A stretch of 64,000 bases of DNA from Isoetes taiwanensis (GCA_021234155.1 JAJEKV010000242.1:310001-374000), one strand, 5' to 3'; shown: positions 10,975-23,240, numbered from the stretch's first letter. Numbers and translations: made by a program. Notes: generated by a model from the letters alone, not told the origin.

Positions 10975-11830
10975 TTACGTCATATTCAGACCTGAAATAC
11001 CATTTGATCTTGGACCAAAAACATTGCAATCTGGGTGATATTTATCTTCTTCTTCAGAAGGATATGCTCTCCATTGCCAATGTGCTCTTTTAAATGAAAT
11101 AGTAGGCACATTTACAAGCCTTAGTTCAGAATTTGTGCATTCTTCACCTCTAAAATATGGTTGGATCAATAGATGGCCACGGATTTGCAAAGGATTTAAA
11201 TCCTCTGTGATTGCTCTGCGCCCAATATGATGAACAATATTTCCTCCTACACTATCGTTGCCTAAAAGCAACTCGATAGATCAGGATTTCTGGTATATAT
11301 TCATGTTTGGTGCGCTGCAGCCATTTTGTAACACCAAAACTATCTTCATGAGCTGTAGGAAACCTGTGTTAACTGTTAAGTGATCTTTTGTAATGTGCAG
11401 AATAAAAATGCAATTCCCATGTTTTGCAAGAAGTCTACAGAAGATATCATACAATAAGAAATTAGGGTTTAATACTGCAAACCCATTGCCATTGTAATAA
11501 AAGACCACCGAAATGTTTGAAGCCTCAGAATCAAGGCAAGAATTAGGGAAACTACCTTCATAGAATTTATTCCTGCCGGAACAGGAATTTCTAACAGATC
11601 AACTATTCTTTTGTTGATTGTGTAATTTTCCTTCGCACTATGTTGTTTGCTGTTGTTACAAGCTTTGCAAGAAGCTCATGGATGCGAAAAAAAATCATAG
11701 CGTAGTTGGCCCTAGGAGAAGAAGATAGATGTTCTTCTCGTTTGCGGAGAAGGGCCTGACCCTTTTGGTAGGCTCCACCATAATAGGCATCTCGAATTAT
11801 GGGGTGCTCATTCTTCTCTTGAGCCACAAC
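10975..11830 (-). pseudogene. Plant carboxylesterase (CXE/GID1-like alpha/beta hydrolase) pseudogene
   Basis: Read from 11830 to 10975, the pieces follow the order of plant carboxylesterases. An N-terminal helix (RIHELLAKLV) is followed by VVFYYNGNGFAVLNPNFLLYD, where the oxyanion-hole HGGGF should be and is mutated to YNGNGF. Next come a frameshift near 11275 and LLGNDSVGGNIVHHIG (the nucleophile elbow GDSAGGN, serine retained, altered to GNDSVGGN). The last pieces are QPYFRGEE and HPDCNVFGPRSNGISGL. The catalytic Asp/His end is missing. Family members hydrolyse small esters or bind gibberellin. With the oxyanion motif lost and the frame broken it is non-functional. Confidence 0.85.
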
Positions 11831-12552
11831 AAAATGGCATGTTTATGCTATGCTATTGTTCTTTGTTATACAATATCAACCCATGGCCCTCATGCAACAA
11901 TATAATTTGCATTTGCAACGATTTTAAACCATGGAATTACACTCAACATTAGCATGAATGGAAATTTATACGAAAATAGAACCAAAGAAATGGAAAATGA
12001 GATCAAGGAAATAGACTCATTTAATATCAAAAGGTTTTGCGCGGTGCCGCCACGTGGCCAAACTCATTCGTGTTTCTGGAAACTTTTCTGCTTCGAACTC
12101 GTCTGTGGCGGTATATTTGGAGCGGCCTGCTTGGAACTCGTCTGCTTACTCATTTGTATTCTATCTGTGCTAAACCCGTCTGTGGCGGTTGCAACCTAAG
12201 CAAAAGCCTAAAAAATAACCTAGAGGACCGGTCACGCAGAATTTTGCAACCCTATTTCCATTCCCTAGTGTAGAGGATCGGCAGAAATTTCCAGAAATAG
12301 AGTTCGAAATCTCCAAAAACAGAGTCAGATCTTTAAAAATAGAGCTCACAGATAATGTTCTTTGTCGGATCTTTGTCGAATCTGCTGTAAATTCATCAAT
12401 TATTTCATATTTCACAAGAAAATCAAAACCACTCCCCCTGTTTTTATTTTGTAGGGGAATGATGCGTGGTCCACCATTCCGTGTACAGGAATGGCTCTTT
12501 ACATGCCATTCTCAGATAATGAGTAGATAACGTGAAGCCTGGCCGAGCCATG

Positions 12553-12650
12553 CCGGAAAAAATTTGAGGGCCATCAAAATGGCGTAGGGGAGCGCCACTA
12601 AATTGACACCAGCCATTTTGATGGCCCAAATTTTTTTGAAGTAACACCGG
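12553..12650. repeat. Hairpin-forming inverted repeat
   Basis: Left arm ccggaaaaaatttgagggcc plus atcaaaatgg (12553-12582) pairs with ccattttgatggcccaaatttttttg...ccgg (12612-12650), around a loop of about 30 nt. It sits inside a larger diverged duplication. It could be a miniature inverted-repeat transposon. Confidence 0.75.
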
Positions 12651-13135
12651 AGGGCCGAGTGGAATGTGAGGTAAAAAACCGTGGAATGTGAGGTTTTGGG
12701 CCAGAGGATCATTATCAAAATTGATCCGATCCGCTCATTTCATAACATCCAGGGTGTTATGGAGTAGCAATGGTGTTATAGCTCAAGAACACAAAGATCA
12801 AGATTGATCCGAACCGTTGGATCACTATAAACTTGAGACATGCGGTGTGTTAAGGGAAACAAAGTTGACGCGTGAATAAGATTGGACTGTTAACATGCCA
12901 GAATGGCATGTAAAGAGTTTTTATAACGTGGAGACCACTAAATTGACATTCAGCGCAGCTCCAAGATTTTTGAACGCAAGAAAAACAGAGTGATTTGTGA
13001 GGTAAAACCGGATTGGAATGTGAGGAAAATAACTGAGGTAAATCGCCGGAATAGCACTGAACATCGCAGAGATCTGTGAGACATGCCGTGAAAGAAAGTA
13101 CCACGTGGCGCAATAAGATTGGACTAAGGCTGAAT
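12590..13135. repeat. Diverged direct duplication
   Basis: The phrases ccactaaattgacay, gaggtaaaa-ccg, ggaatgtgagg and aataagattggact recur in the same order at 12594/12932, 12668/13000, 12658/13016 and 12872/13110. They mark two imperfect copies of a non-coding unit just upstream of BLOS2. Confidence 0.6.
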
Positions 13136-13621
13136 GTCAAAAGTGGTTTTTAGGCCACTCCGAGAGACCCGCTTCCGGCTACCGCCGGTCGCGGGACCCC
13201 TCTTTACGTGACGGAATCCCCCATACAAGACCTAATCTTTCCCTCTGTTTGCCTGTATTTTTTTCTTTCCGGCAGGGTTTCTTCGTTTGGTTTCATGAAA
13301 TTTTTGTTGGCCAGGAACTGTAGCTAAAGTTCGATTGCAGGAGTGGCTAATCTCTGTTCTCAGTATGATTGTTGAGCCGTAAAGAATACGTACGAAATTT
13401 AGAATCAGGTCAGCTTCATGTTTGTGATTTAAACGTTGATTCCGCATTTCCTGTTAGTAATTAGGTCAAATTATATCTTTCTTTTGCAACAGCTCGAATT
13501 ATACAAATTACTGAAGCTGGTACAAATTTATTTATAGCTTGTTAGACAGGCCAAAATGTAAGCTGTTTAGTTCGCTAGATGTAAGCTACTTAATTAGTTA
13601 ACTACGTATAGATATTTTCAG

Positions 13622-15795
13622 ATGGAACCATCTACATCATCTGAAACACCTGCAAGCAACAAATCCAATGATTTGCCGAGGCACGGGAATGATACGCTTA
13701 GTGAAGCATTCGAAGGCCTCTTTTTGAATATTGCAAATGTCAGCAGATTGGAACTTCAGGTATTTTTCTTTGCTCTTTTAAGTTTCAGAACACGCAAATC
13801 ACATGAATAAATCCTAAAGGATGTACTGGGTGTCCTTATAATACGGAACAATAGATAGAATCTCTAGATATATTGAAGAAAAGGTATTAGGGCACACGAT
13901 TTTTATCCACCCAACCGGATCCACCTTCGAAGGGCTAGAAAGCAAACCTAATTTATCTGGCTTCTGGGCTAAGATCACCGCTGACTTGAATTAATTGCCA
14001 ACCACTGATCAAATAGATTCACGTGAAAACATTATCAAGACTATAATGCATCGATCTCTAAAGACAAAAATCATAGGAAAACTGGTTAATTCTAGGCAAA
14101 TCCTATGACTCTTCATATTACTACCGCTGATCAAAGTTTCGCATCAAAAGTTTATCAAGACTATAATGCATCGATCTCTAAAGACAAAAATCATAGGAAA
14201 ACTGGCAATGATGGACAGGCTGTTAGTTCTCATCAAATCCTCTGACTCTTCATATTACTGTGTATGTTTTTGAACATCGGTCCTCCAATGTTCAAAGTTT
14301 GGCATTTTAGTCCGGCATACACAATGCTGTTGATAAATATCCTATAAGTTGAGCATTTGTTGCTACATGCCATCATTCCCTACCTTAAGACATTAGAAGT
14401 TATCGTTTCTTTGGTCTATTGTTCCTTTGCCTTCATTTTCATATGTCTTTTGAAAGAAAAATGTATTGTCTTGGTCCAGCAGAGCTATGAAAACCATATT
14501 CAGAACCTCTATGTCATGTCTATAAAAACCAGTAAAGTACTGTACCCTTTGTGTTAAAAGGTCATAGCTCAGAAGGTTTCTCCTCAGATCTACTATATTG
14601 TGAATGGTGCTGCCATTTTCTCTTATAGCTAGTAACATGCTATACGATATTGCTATTTTTTGTAATCCTACTAACTTGTTCAGAATATATATACTTGGAA
14701 ACTTTGGAAGATATTTTTCATGTTTTGTACCATCTAGACTAAGATCATGTACCATTGCTATGTTCTATAAGTGAACATACCTAAGGCTTGCTTTGGCATC
14801 TGGTGTCTTTGAAACATCACAAAAGCAAATTTCAACTGAGCTTGCGGCGCAGCAATAGTAGATACTTGGGCACAACTTTTATTAAATTTTATGACTCTTC
14901 ATATTATCATATCTGCTGATAACATGTTCCATTCACATTCTTCAATAATGTATAGCTTCAGCAGTTGTCTGGCCATTATCTGAGGTACCATGATTATCCC
15001 AATATGAAGTTCGTTTTCTGTTTTTCACCAGTTTGTTGTTCTTTTTGCTTATCTTGTCATTGGAACTGCACAGTCCAAACACATATTCATGTAGCAGATA
15101 GATGTGTTTTTGCCTTTGAAAACAGCAAAATGTGTTGGTTTCATCAAGCAGGACCATGGATATACATCCATATTCAGCTCATGTTTACCAACCTGTAGTA
15201 ATCCTTATATTATCATTGTTTGTGAAATTTTCACTTAACTGTGCGGTTTACTATCAAGGTGCCTTTTTATCACATTTATTTGTTCACTGTATTGAGATAT
15301 TGATGCACATGTTTTCTTCAATAGCATAAGACTAGATCTAAATGAAGTATAGAATTGAAAAAAATAAGTTGTTTTTTCTGGATTTGTATAATATGATTTA
15401 ATTTTGAAGGTTTGTCTTTGCAACTGCATGGTATCAAACTTGCATCATCATATTTTTATAAATGAAGTTTAAGAAGGCTGCAAAGAATGCTTTTACTATG
15501 ATGAAAACACTCGGGAAATTTGGTGCAGGGTTCAAGCAATCAGTTGGAGCTGATAAAGAAGATGAATTTGGCAACATCAAAGGAATATGAGAACTTTGCA
15601 GATTTTGCTTCTGGCTTGCTAGTTTTTGTGGAACGCTTAAAACAGAAGAATGAGAGTCTGTGTGCTTATCTTGAACAAATAGAAAAGATTGATAAGGAGG
15701 TTATTGAACTTGAAGCTGTTGTTTCAACCCTTGATGGTTACACAGGGACATTAGAAGCAAAGGTTAGAGCTGCGTATAACTCTTCAAGACATTAA
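13622..15795 (+). CDS. BLOS2: BLOC-1 complex subunit 2 (BLOS2), 2 exons
   Basis: This is a small coiled-coil subunit of the BLOC-1 complex, which in plants and animals works in endosome-to-vacuole/lysosome trafficking. Exon 1 is 13622-13759 and ends ...SRLELQ before GTATTT. Exon 2 is 15529-15795, after an acceptor ending tgcag at 15528. Both junctions are phase 0. The product is 134 residues, the usual size for the family. A low-complexity N-terminus (Ser/Thr/Asn, residues 1-25) is followed by the BLOC1_2 domain (about 28-130). Family signatures are LFLNIANVSRLELQ, the helix NQLELIKKMN, then FADFASGLLVFVERLKQKN and a C-terminal heptad helix ending LEAKVRAAYN. The junction ELQ|GSSN falls at the same place as in plant homologues I know. 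The 1769 nt intron holds a direct repeat. Homology is clear by eye but not tested by search. Confidence 0.88.
14032..14215. repeat. Direct duplication inside the BLOS2 intron
   Basis: A segment of about 55 bp (tatcaagactataatgcatc ... ataggaaaactgg) occurs at about 14034-14086 and again at 14154-14206. Both copies are followed by aaatcctytgactcttcata. The phrase atgactcttcatattatc returns at 14889. No function is evident. Confidence 0.85.
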
Positions 15796-15799
15796 TTGC

Positions 15800-17790
15800 T
15801 TTTGATTTGAAAATCTGATGTTTGTAATCAAATTAGTAGGTGCCATTTTATTGACTTAGTGGAAAATAAAGACATTAGAAGCGCATGTGCCAAGCAGTAA
15901 ATAATGTGTCATTTCTGCAACTTTTCCATCTTGCAGATTTCATAGCTATGTAAATAAGATCAGATAAATCAAAATGGTTTCTGATGTCAACACCTTTGTA
16001 TCATCAAGGCCATATTGCAAAATTGATGCTTGTAGCCTTTTGCATCAGGGGCAGCCACAAATAGGGCGACAGTCCAAAATATAACCTATTATGACAACTC
16101 AGCATAGGACCTTTTTCCACGTGTTGGTTACATTGTCTATCTATAAAGGCTATGGTCAGGTAGCGTACATCCCTTTCTCCGTCTTTCTCTATTCCTTTGG
16201 TTTTGCTCAGTTATATTGTGCTTCCATGGTAACAGAGCTCTAGGTTGGAGGAAAGAGTTAGCATCAGTCTTGCCGACCACATGAAAAAGCGGCTTAGCTA
16301 CCTTTAGAGGAATTGTCGAGGCTTTTCAATAATCCAAGATTTGTCTGCATTAAAAGATTTCACAAAATTTCTTGCTAGCTTTGCAAGAACAATGGAACTT
16401 GCTAAGATTTGCAAATTCTGGAGCAAGAATAGTCAGACCTCTTTAATTCTTGTTGCACTGGTCCATTACACTAACTGTTTACTTTGAGATGCAAGGGCAC
16501 TGGTGTTGCCACATCGTATTTGCTAAAATATTGTAATGATAATCGGCATAACAGATTCTTGGTTACTTGTTCAACATTGAAGAAACGGGGGGTAAACACC
16601 CCTGCTTGCCCTTTACAACAAATAAAAGGAAGAACCTCCCATGTGTTTATCCCCTTTAATCGGCAGGCAAGGCAAGCTTCCTCACCCACTATTGGATTGT
16701 CCATGCCCACAACTCGATTCCCTTTGCGAGCCTGTTATGCAAATAAATAGGCGAGCCCGAGAGGGCGAGCCTGTTTATTTGCCATAATAGGCAAGCACCC
16801 CTTAACCGACAGGCAAGTTGCCTCACTCAAAGCTGCACCCACAGCTAGATTAGCAGCTCTCCAGATCAATTATCACAGGCCCGATATCCTCCACAGCTAG
16901 ATTATCAACTCCCCGCCTGGATTATTAGCCATTCCAGACTGAATCATGGGCTCAAAGACGCATCCGGGGCTCTAGACATACGCTGTTGTCCTATTGGAAA
17001 CTTTGCAGGCTGAACAGGTGCCTATTATGCTCTATCACAGAGCTTGGATCAACGACAGGGATTTCTTGGATTAGAAAGCCTGTCGGTTAAGATTGAAGAA
17101 ACAACCTTGGACCTTTAAGCGTGAGACTAAGTAGGTTGCCATAATTCTGGAAGCTACGTACGTAATCTTAACGATTATTCAGGAAGAGCTGACTCTGATC
17201 TGTCACAGGCGTGAGCTTATTTTAGCTCATTCGAGGCTGAGGGTGCTTTCCCATAAATTGCAGACCTGAAAAAGCCATACTAAGGTCAAAAACCCGAGGC
17301 TCAGAATTGTGCGGAGAATACATTGCGACTCAGGTCCTAAACCTTAATCAAGCAAGTAAGGTACTCATGGAAACTATGAAAGTTTTTTTGGGAGTCAATT
17401 AAGTGCCGAAACTCGATGCCACGTCAAAAAGTCGCGGCCAATGGGGAGCCGAGCTTGTACAGAGTTTTTGTACCGAGCCTTGGTTTCGCCATTCCAGGTT
17501 TCAGCTGCACGTAGCTTCGGTAATATCCGTGCCTCTAGCTTTGGGTGTCAGATTACACACGCAGTAATTGTGACCGTTAGCTCCCACCCTCAATTACCGC
17601 TCAGGTGTTTTTTTCAACAGAGTTTGCACGAAGATTGACTGCCCGCGTCAAGGGAACTTCGATTTGCTCGAGAATAGGTTCGACCTGCGCCAAAGGGGGT
17701 TTCGATCGCAGAAAAGCTTCGATCAAGGTAAAATCGTCGAGCTTTTCCTAGTATTTCGATTCTGCTCCACATTCTGATTTGAATTCTGTG
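15800..17790. other. Intergenic, no gene recognised
   Basis: This holds the BLOS2 3' flank and AT-rich spacer. Near 16660-16815 the phrases aatcggcaggcaaggcaagc, ggcgagcc and ccataataggcaagca recur, which is a small internal repeat. The ORFs are short and show no family resemblance. Confidence 0.4.
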
Positions 17791-17797
17791 ACTCTAG

Positions 17798-18750
17798 ATG
17801 GTTGTAAGCTCGATCACAGTTAGAAATGAATTTGAAAGCTTCGTGGTGTCGACCGGGAGCTTTGTTATACTCCAACTCGGAATGAGAGGTGAGTGGCGAG
17901 TCAAAAGATGCAGGAGAAATGATGTTTCTGCACATTGGAAGGCTTTAGTGGTCGGTTTTCGATCAGGCAAAGAGATATTTATACAAGTGAGACATGTATA
18001 CACTCCAACAAATATGGCAAAAGAAAAAATAAGCAAGCGACGAACTTTCCCACGGTTAGAAGCAAATTGTGAGTATGTATTTCTATGCAATCTATATCTA
18101 AATTAGTTCAGTTACTTATCCAGTTCATTCCTATTCTCTCAGGTTTGTGTATATCTGATGTAGAGAACACAGTCTCTTCACAGTCGATAAATAGTGTATT
18201 CCATTGCTTTCATCAAGATATGGGTTCCTTGTTGTTCGAAGGTAGCACACCAGTGCAGCTCAGAGAAAGGGGTATATGGTTCTGGAGGTATGAATGCTCT
18301 CCACGAAGCTCCAAGCTTATTGAGCTTCCATTTCCCAGCCTGTCCGAGCTATACTGCAGGCCTCTGGATGCCACTTCTGTCTTACTAGCACGGAGTAATT
18401 TGTTGCAGGAAATGTTCACGGCATTGAAGGAGAAGGGAGGAGTCTGCGGGCATGTGAAGATAAATTTAGGAATTAATCTGTTCATTGCCTTATTCAAGAG
18501 TGCCGACAATGTTAAGAAGACCTTGAATATGTTTACAGTTCAACAGTCAGTGGATAGTTTTTTAGATAGTCTATTTCTTGAAGGTTGGAGTGCTCCACTT
18601 CAAGATGGAGCTGAATCTACTGAATGCAGGATAAGTCGAGACAGGTTCGGTTTAGATATTGCATTCGAAAGCAAACGTTGTATGTCACTTTTAAGTATAG
18701 TAGATGGCGAAATGCCTGTGAAGAAAGAAAGTACGTCTGGATTCCAGTAG
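17798..18750 (+). CDS. Unrecognised two-exon gene (hypothetical)
   Basis: The first frame (17798 onward) ends in ...SKRRTFPRLEANC at a GTGAGT donor (18069). A 74 nt intron with a pyrimidine-rich acceptor ending tctctcag (18142) follows. The second exon then continues in matching phase (a split TGT codon) for 202 codons to TAG at 18748. The long open stretch, the clean splice pair and the mixed composition (ELPFPSLSELYC, VCGHVKINLGINLF, SVDSFLDSLFLEGW) suggest a real or recently real gene. A related-looking frame (KYVWIPVE, GTHSVVIDLNIHKDNQLF) continues past the stop to about 18845 with in-frame stops, so the 3' part may be decayed. The start codon is uncertain. I do not recognise the family. 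Confidence 0.45.
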
Positions 18751-19129
18751 AATAAGACGACAATGATGGCACTCATTCCGTTGTCATAGACTTAAATATT
18801 CATAAGGATAATCAGCTATTCAAAAGTCTCAGAGTGGAGAACGAGTAGTCTCTATTCGATGTCCGGCGGAAATTGGAGTTTGAGAAACTTAAACTTCTTC
18901 CATTTTATGCTCGACGGCCAGAAGATGGAAAAGCGCAGAGAAGAATGCTATAAATTGGGGTCATGCATGCCACCAAAAATATTATCTGTATATGAATCTA
19001 TGTAATATAAATATAAGTGACGATTAATTTGACATCTATTTTATATTAATTGGACTTGCTTTCAGTGTAACGTGAAAAATTAAAGTAGCTACAATGCGAA
19101 AATGTGGATATCATAAAATAAGGAAGTGT

Positions 19130-19778
19130 TGTTTTTGCACCGTAGGCACAGTGCGAAATTATGTATAACATAAAATATGGAAGTGTTGTTTTCGCACCGT
19201 AGCTATGGTGCGAAATTCATTAGAGGTTTGATGGGATCACCTAAGGGCCCAACCTCGATGCAGCATAGAAAACCCACTAGGGTTGAGGCCTGAGACTCTA
19301 GGTTTCTAATGAACAGGTTGTAGATTCAAATCTGTATTTCGTTAACAACCTCAAGAACGTGGTTACAGTGCGCATTTGCCATGTCCATAACCAATGGATA
19401 CATGCATTTCGTACTGTGGCCACTATGCAACACTTTCTTTCTTTCTTTTTAGGGCATGGCTACGGTGTGAATTTGCCATGTCTACAGCCCAATGGATACA
19501 TGCATTTCACACTGTAACCATTGTGCCCCTACCTAAATATCAATATTCATTGCTCTGAATTACTGAAAGCATCCTCACCAACTTCCTCCCTTCAATTGAA
19601 CCTCTTCTTATATGGCAACCATAAAATAAGGAAGTGTTGTTTTTGCACCGTAGCCGCTGTGCGAAAATGTGTATAACATAAAATATGGAAGTGTTATTTT
19701 CTCACTGTAGCCACGGTGCAAAATTGTGTATAACATAAAATATGGAAGTGTTATTTTTGCACCGTAGCCACGGTGTTA
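19130..19778. repeat. Cluster of GCACCGTAGC-NNNN-GGTGC hairpin repeats
   Basis: Five units of the type tttttgcaccgtagccacgg / tgcgaaa lie at about 19132, 19190, 19643, 19694 and 19753. Each is an interrupted palindrome (TTTCGCACC ... GGTGCGAAA). Most are preceded by aacataaaatatggaagtgt. A related pair (catgcatttcgtactgtggc) lies at 19400-19520. The sequence is non-coding. Confidence 0.8.
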
Positions 19779-19785
19779 CTCACTC

Positions 19786-20289
19786 TTGCATATCAAGCCA
19801 CTACTAAGGCGCTCACCTTCAAACTATCACAAACCGAGGCGCTGCTCAACGGGAATGGTAAAGGGCAGATCAGATAAGGCATGGGAGTTGTTTAACACAT
19901 GGTACGACAATATAGTAGAGAAAGAATGGGGTTTTCATCAAAAGCATCCAGAAGAGTTTGAGGAGGAGATAGAGGAGCCAGTTGATGCAACTACTGTATA
20001 CAATAAATTTTTGCCTGACATAGACGTTATGGCAGAGTGTAACATGTCTATCAATGCATATGGGGCCATTCTTCATAGCTTCATGGCTAGAGCTGGACTT
20101 GACTTGAAACCATGTCATGTGACTGGTTTGCCTTTACTGAGCATGCAAGCTTTAATTAAGATATTTCTGAAGGCTGATCAAGAACGAATTAGGAGGTTTT
20201 TGAAGAGACTACCTGCAGAACCGTGCAGGCAAGAAGGCAAAGAAAGTTTTTACAGCGTAGATGTTCAGTACATACATGATTTACAGTAA
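19786..20289 (+). CDS. Unrecognised ORF, 167 codons
   Basis: An open frame from 19786 (or a second ATG at 19855) to TAA at 20287. The protein has an acidic patch (HPEEFEEEIEEPVD) and a helical, basic C-terminal half (LIKIFLKADQERIRRFLKRL). An overlapping frame from 20261 is very acidic (DLEEEKLLLENEENEEVVEEE). Composition is protein-like but I recognise no domain. It begins immediately after the hairpin repeat cluster. It may be a transposon accessory ORF or a lineage-specific gene. Confidence 0.35.
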   Translation: MHIKPLLRRSPSNYHKPRRCSTGMVKGRSDKAWELFNTWYDNIVEKEWGFHQKHPEEFEEEIEEPVDATTVYNKFLPDIDVMAECNMSINAYGAILHSFMARAGLDLKPCHVTGLPLLSMQALIKIFLKADQERIRRFLKRLPAEPCRQEGKESFYSVDVQYIHDLQ

Positions 20290-20519
20290 GTCAAACCAAG
20301 ATGCCGGTTCTTCTTCAAGTGTGCAGGTCGCTCAGATAGAATGTCATGCCTCAGCAGCAGAGGAGCAAATAGATCTTGAGGAAGAGAAACTCCTATTGGA
20401 AAACGAGGAGAATGAGGAGGTAGTTGAAGAGGAGGTCTCCGAGAAGAAACTGTCTACTTGTGGGTTATCAGAAGCATATCCCATTTATGGGCTTCAAGTT
20501 TCTTGCCCTTTCCCTGAAT

Positions 20520-21060
20520 CCCAGTGGAGTTGTTTTCATTCTTTTGATTCGCTTGCGGAGGGAATCATTCTCTTGCGCAACCCTCTTCATTCCTTGCCCA
20601 GTGACTTCATCTCCGTCACCGATTTTTTATTTTTTACCTCCAATTCATTGAGTTTGCGGCATTGTTGAGACATCAAGTAGTTCGCCTATTGGAGCTGATT
20701 AACATTTGATAAAACTTTGCAATTGAATCCATACAAATGGTTATACATAGCCCGCAAATGTGGATCAGTATTACCATTAACCAAATTATTACAGTAACCG
20801 AGTAACCCTTGCTGACCCTTGCAAGGAAATTCAATAAGACCGGATGCAGAGTGGAAGTCTAGATGGGCTCGAGTGAAAGGATCACAAGGATATAGTTGCC
20901 CTTTAGCCTAGAGATTTATCTTCATGGCTCCAGAAGCTCGGAATGCATCTTCATCTATTGATTGCTTCCAAGTGAACTTATTCCTATAAGGCAGGCATCT
21001 TTTTGGTACTTGCACTCTAAATTGACCCTCGAAATTAGTTTGATCCTAAATAGAAGTATC
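20520..21060 (-). pseudogene. Decayed unrecognised coding segment
   Basis: On the minus strand one frame is protein-like from about 21055 to 20537: ...QVPKRCLPYRNKFTW, DEDAFRASGAMKINL, AKGQLYPCDPFTRAHLDF, LLGYCNNLVNGNTDPHLRAM, YLMSQQCRKLNELEVKNKKS. It is broken by three or four stop codons (near 20906, 20684 and 20588). The C-terminal part is a likely coiled coil. I do not recognise the family. The coherent frame with few stops argues for recent decay. Confidence 0.45.
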
Positions 21061-23240
21061 AGAAACAAGAACACTCAAAAGAATGCAATGAGAATTCGAA
21101 AACCAAATACCTTTGCCATTGAGATTGCAAAAGACCAAGTACCAGAGCCGAGCTTAGAATCAAACAGAGAGAAATTGAAAAACTTCATCTTATTTGCTGG
21201 CAAGAATCCGCCACAATTCGAATTTAAACGATGCTTCGGCACAATAGCAAGCTCGATGGCACGATGACAAAGCCGATAGCGCGATAGCAAGCTCGATGGT
21301 GCTGAAGCTTGATGGCTGGAGCTCGATGGTGAGAAAGGGAAAATCTTAGATGTAATCATCAAATTTTGTGATCGTTAGGAAATAATGATTATGATTGCAA
21401 AGTTAGGTATAAAGGTTAGGTTTGGAGGGGGGAATGTTAGGTTACGGGAGAGTGAAAGTTAGGTATGGAGGGGGGGAAAGTAGGTTTGGGAGTACGTGGT
21501 AGCCCCCCCCCAAAATACTCTTACAAGGCCCCTAAATGATCCCAAAAAAACTCTAATGGCTGGAGCCTTCGATCTGACCTAAAGAAAAATCTTCAGGTTT
21601 TTGTCCCATGGGGCTCAAAGATGTTGCTTGTTAGTCATGGATTCCCTGTTTGCCAGTGGGCTTCTCCCGGTTGCCGTCGATCGTAGCAACCACCAGACAA
21701 ACATGGAATCCCTTCCCAATAAGCTTACCCTTGTACAATAATTAGGTTGCAATTGATTTGCAAAGATTTACAAAGCATAGGCCTCCTTTCAGAGCTAGAG
21801 GCTGATTCACGAGAGGCAACCCATTTCCTGAGCTCTTTAATGTCCAACTGCAACTGCTGACAGACTTGAGCAAGCTGTTGGATTTGTTGTAATAAGGTCG
21901 AAACCTCCTACATAGCGATGAAATCACGAAATACGAGCAAACAAAAATGCTTAGGATCAGAGCAGGCAAGAATTGGTAAGAGATTCCGGTTCAAACTGTT
22001 ACGAACCTACTCGAAAATAAGAGAAATACGTGGAAATATGGAAGAAATACGCAAAAAGTGGCACCTGGTTCATGGGAGATGGCAGATTGGCACATGGAAA
22101 ATGTTCTGAAATGTTTATCGCGATTTATTTTTCTAGGCCACTTCTTTGAATGCCAGAATAGCATGAAATTTTGCATGTTCATTTTGAAGTATGGCTCAAC
22201 GGGATAAAGACCTTATGCAATACGGTCTTTTCAATACTTCAAGTGCAATGGCAAGCACAATTTGTTTTGTGGAATGCAGTGCAATGGCAAGAATAGTTCG
22301 TTTGTGGAATGCGGTCGTTTATGTTCGTTTTGAGATCATAAGAAGGATCTGCGGAAGTATTTGGGGCAGACGAGCTTTGCTATTGACGAAAAAAAAATGC
22401 CATGCGTGCTCATGATTTTGGGTAGTCCAACTACTTTTTTACGTCTCCTTCTTTTATGTCCATCGTTTTCTTTTCGATTGCCAGAGTTTGAAGCTTAAAA
22501 TGGATTGTTTGCAGAGATAGTAGACGAGGCTCCAAATCAAGAGCAGGGGATACCTAATGCAAGCTGTAAAGGAAAAGACAGATTTTTTGCAATAGTGCCA
22601 GTGCCGTTTCCCAAAAGATCGCGAACCAAATAAGGCTTTTCCATTGCCCCATTTCATTTAAAGTTATATTTAAACTCCACTTTCAGCTTTATTTAAGATA
22701 CATTTTAACTCAAAAAACCTGGATCGAGATGAGCCAGATCTTTTATTTATATTATTATATCTAATCGGTATCAATTCAGTTGTATACTACCAATGCACAT
22801 TGAAAATTACAGCATTCTATCATTCAATCAAACCACTAACCTGAGAAGCAGTAGCATAACGAAGTTTCCAATATATCCATAAGTCGATTCAACAAATACA
22901 ACAATTTCAACAAGATCTGCAGGCGCCTAAGATAAACTCAATGTAAGCATAGATGCAAACTCCATGACCATACGAGTATTCGTACCATACGATCACACAT
23001 ATGCGAAAGGGTAGTTGGACAAGGTAGGGTTTGAACTCGGTTGCGACACACACATTTGTCAAGTGCACTACAAATACTTGTTAAAGACATTCCCTTGCAT
23101 CTTCTCCATATGCAGTGTTGTTTCGAGGAGGTTCTAGAATATTCTAGAATGTATATGCATACGTGACATGATTTCGTCCATTGGAGTGGTGCGATATTGA
23201 CCATTGGTCTAGATACATATAGATGCGCCTCATTCTTGTC
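21060..23240. other. Intergenic, no gene recognised
   Basis: AT-rich spacer with short overlapping ORFs and small internal duplications, such as gcaatggcaa...tttgt(t)tgtgga near 22250/22290. Nothing with recognisable homology. Confidence 0.4.

Noticed and set aside
12037-12273. Cysteine- and leucine-rich short ORFs suggesting a small secreted protein
   Set aside because: The two overlapping frames arise from a small internal repeat (gaactcgtctg, gtctgtggcgg), with no signal peptide that stands up.
14357-15329. Short hydrophobic ORFs inside the BLOS2 intron
   Set aside because: AT-rich intronic sequence, no homology, and inconsistent with splicing of the gene.
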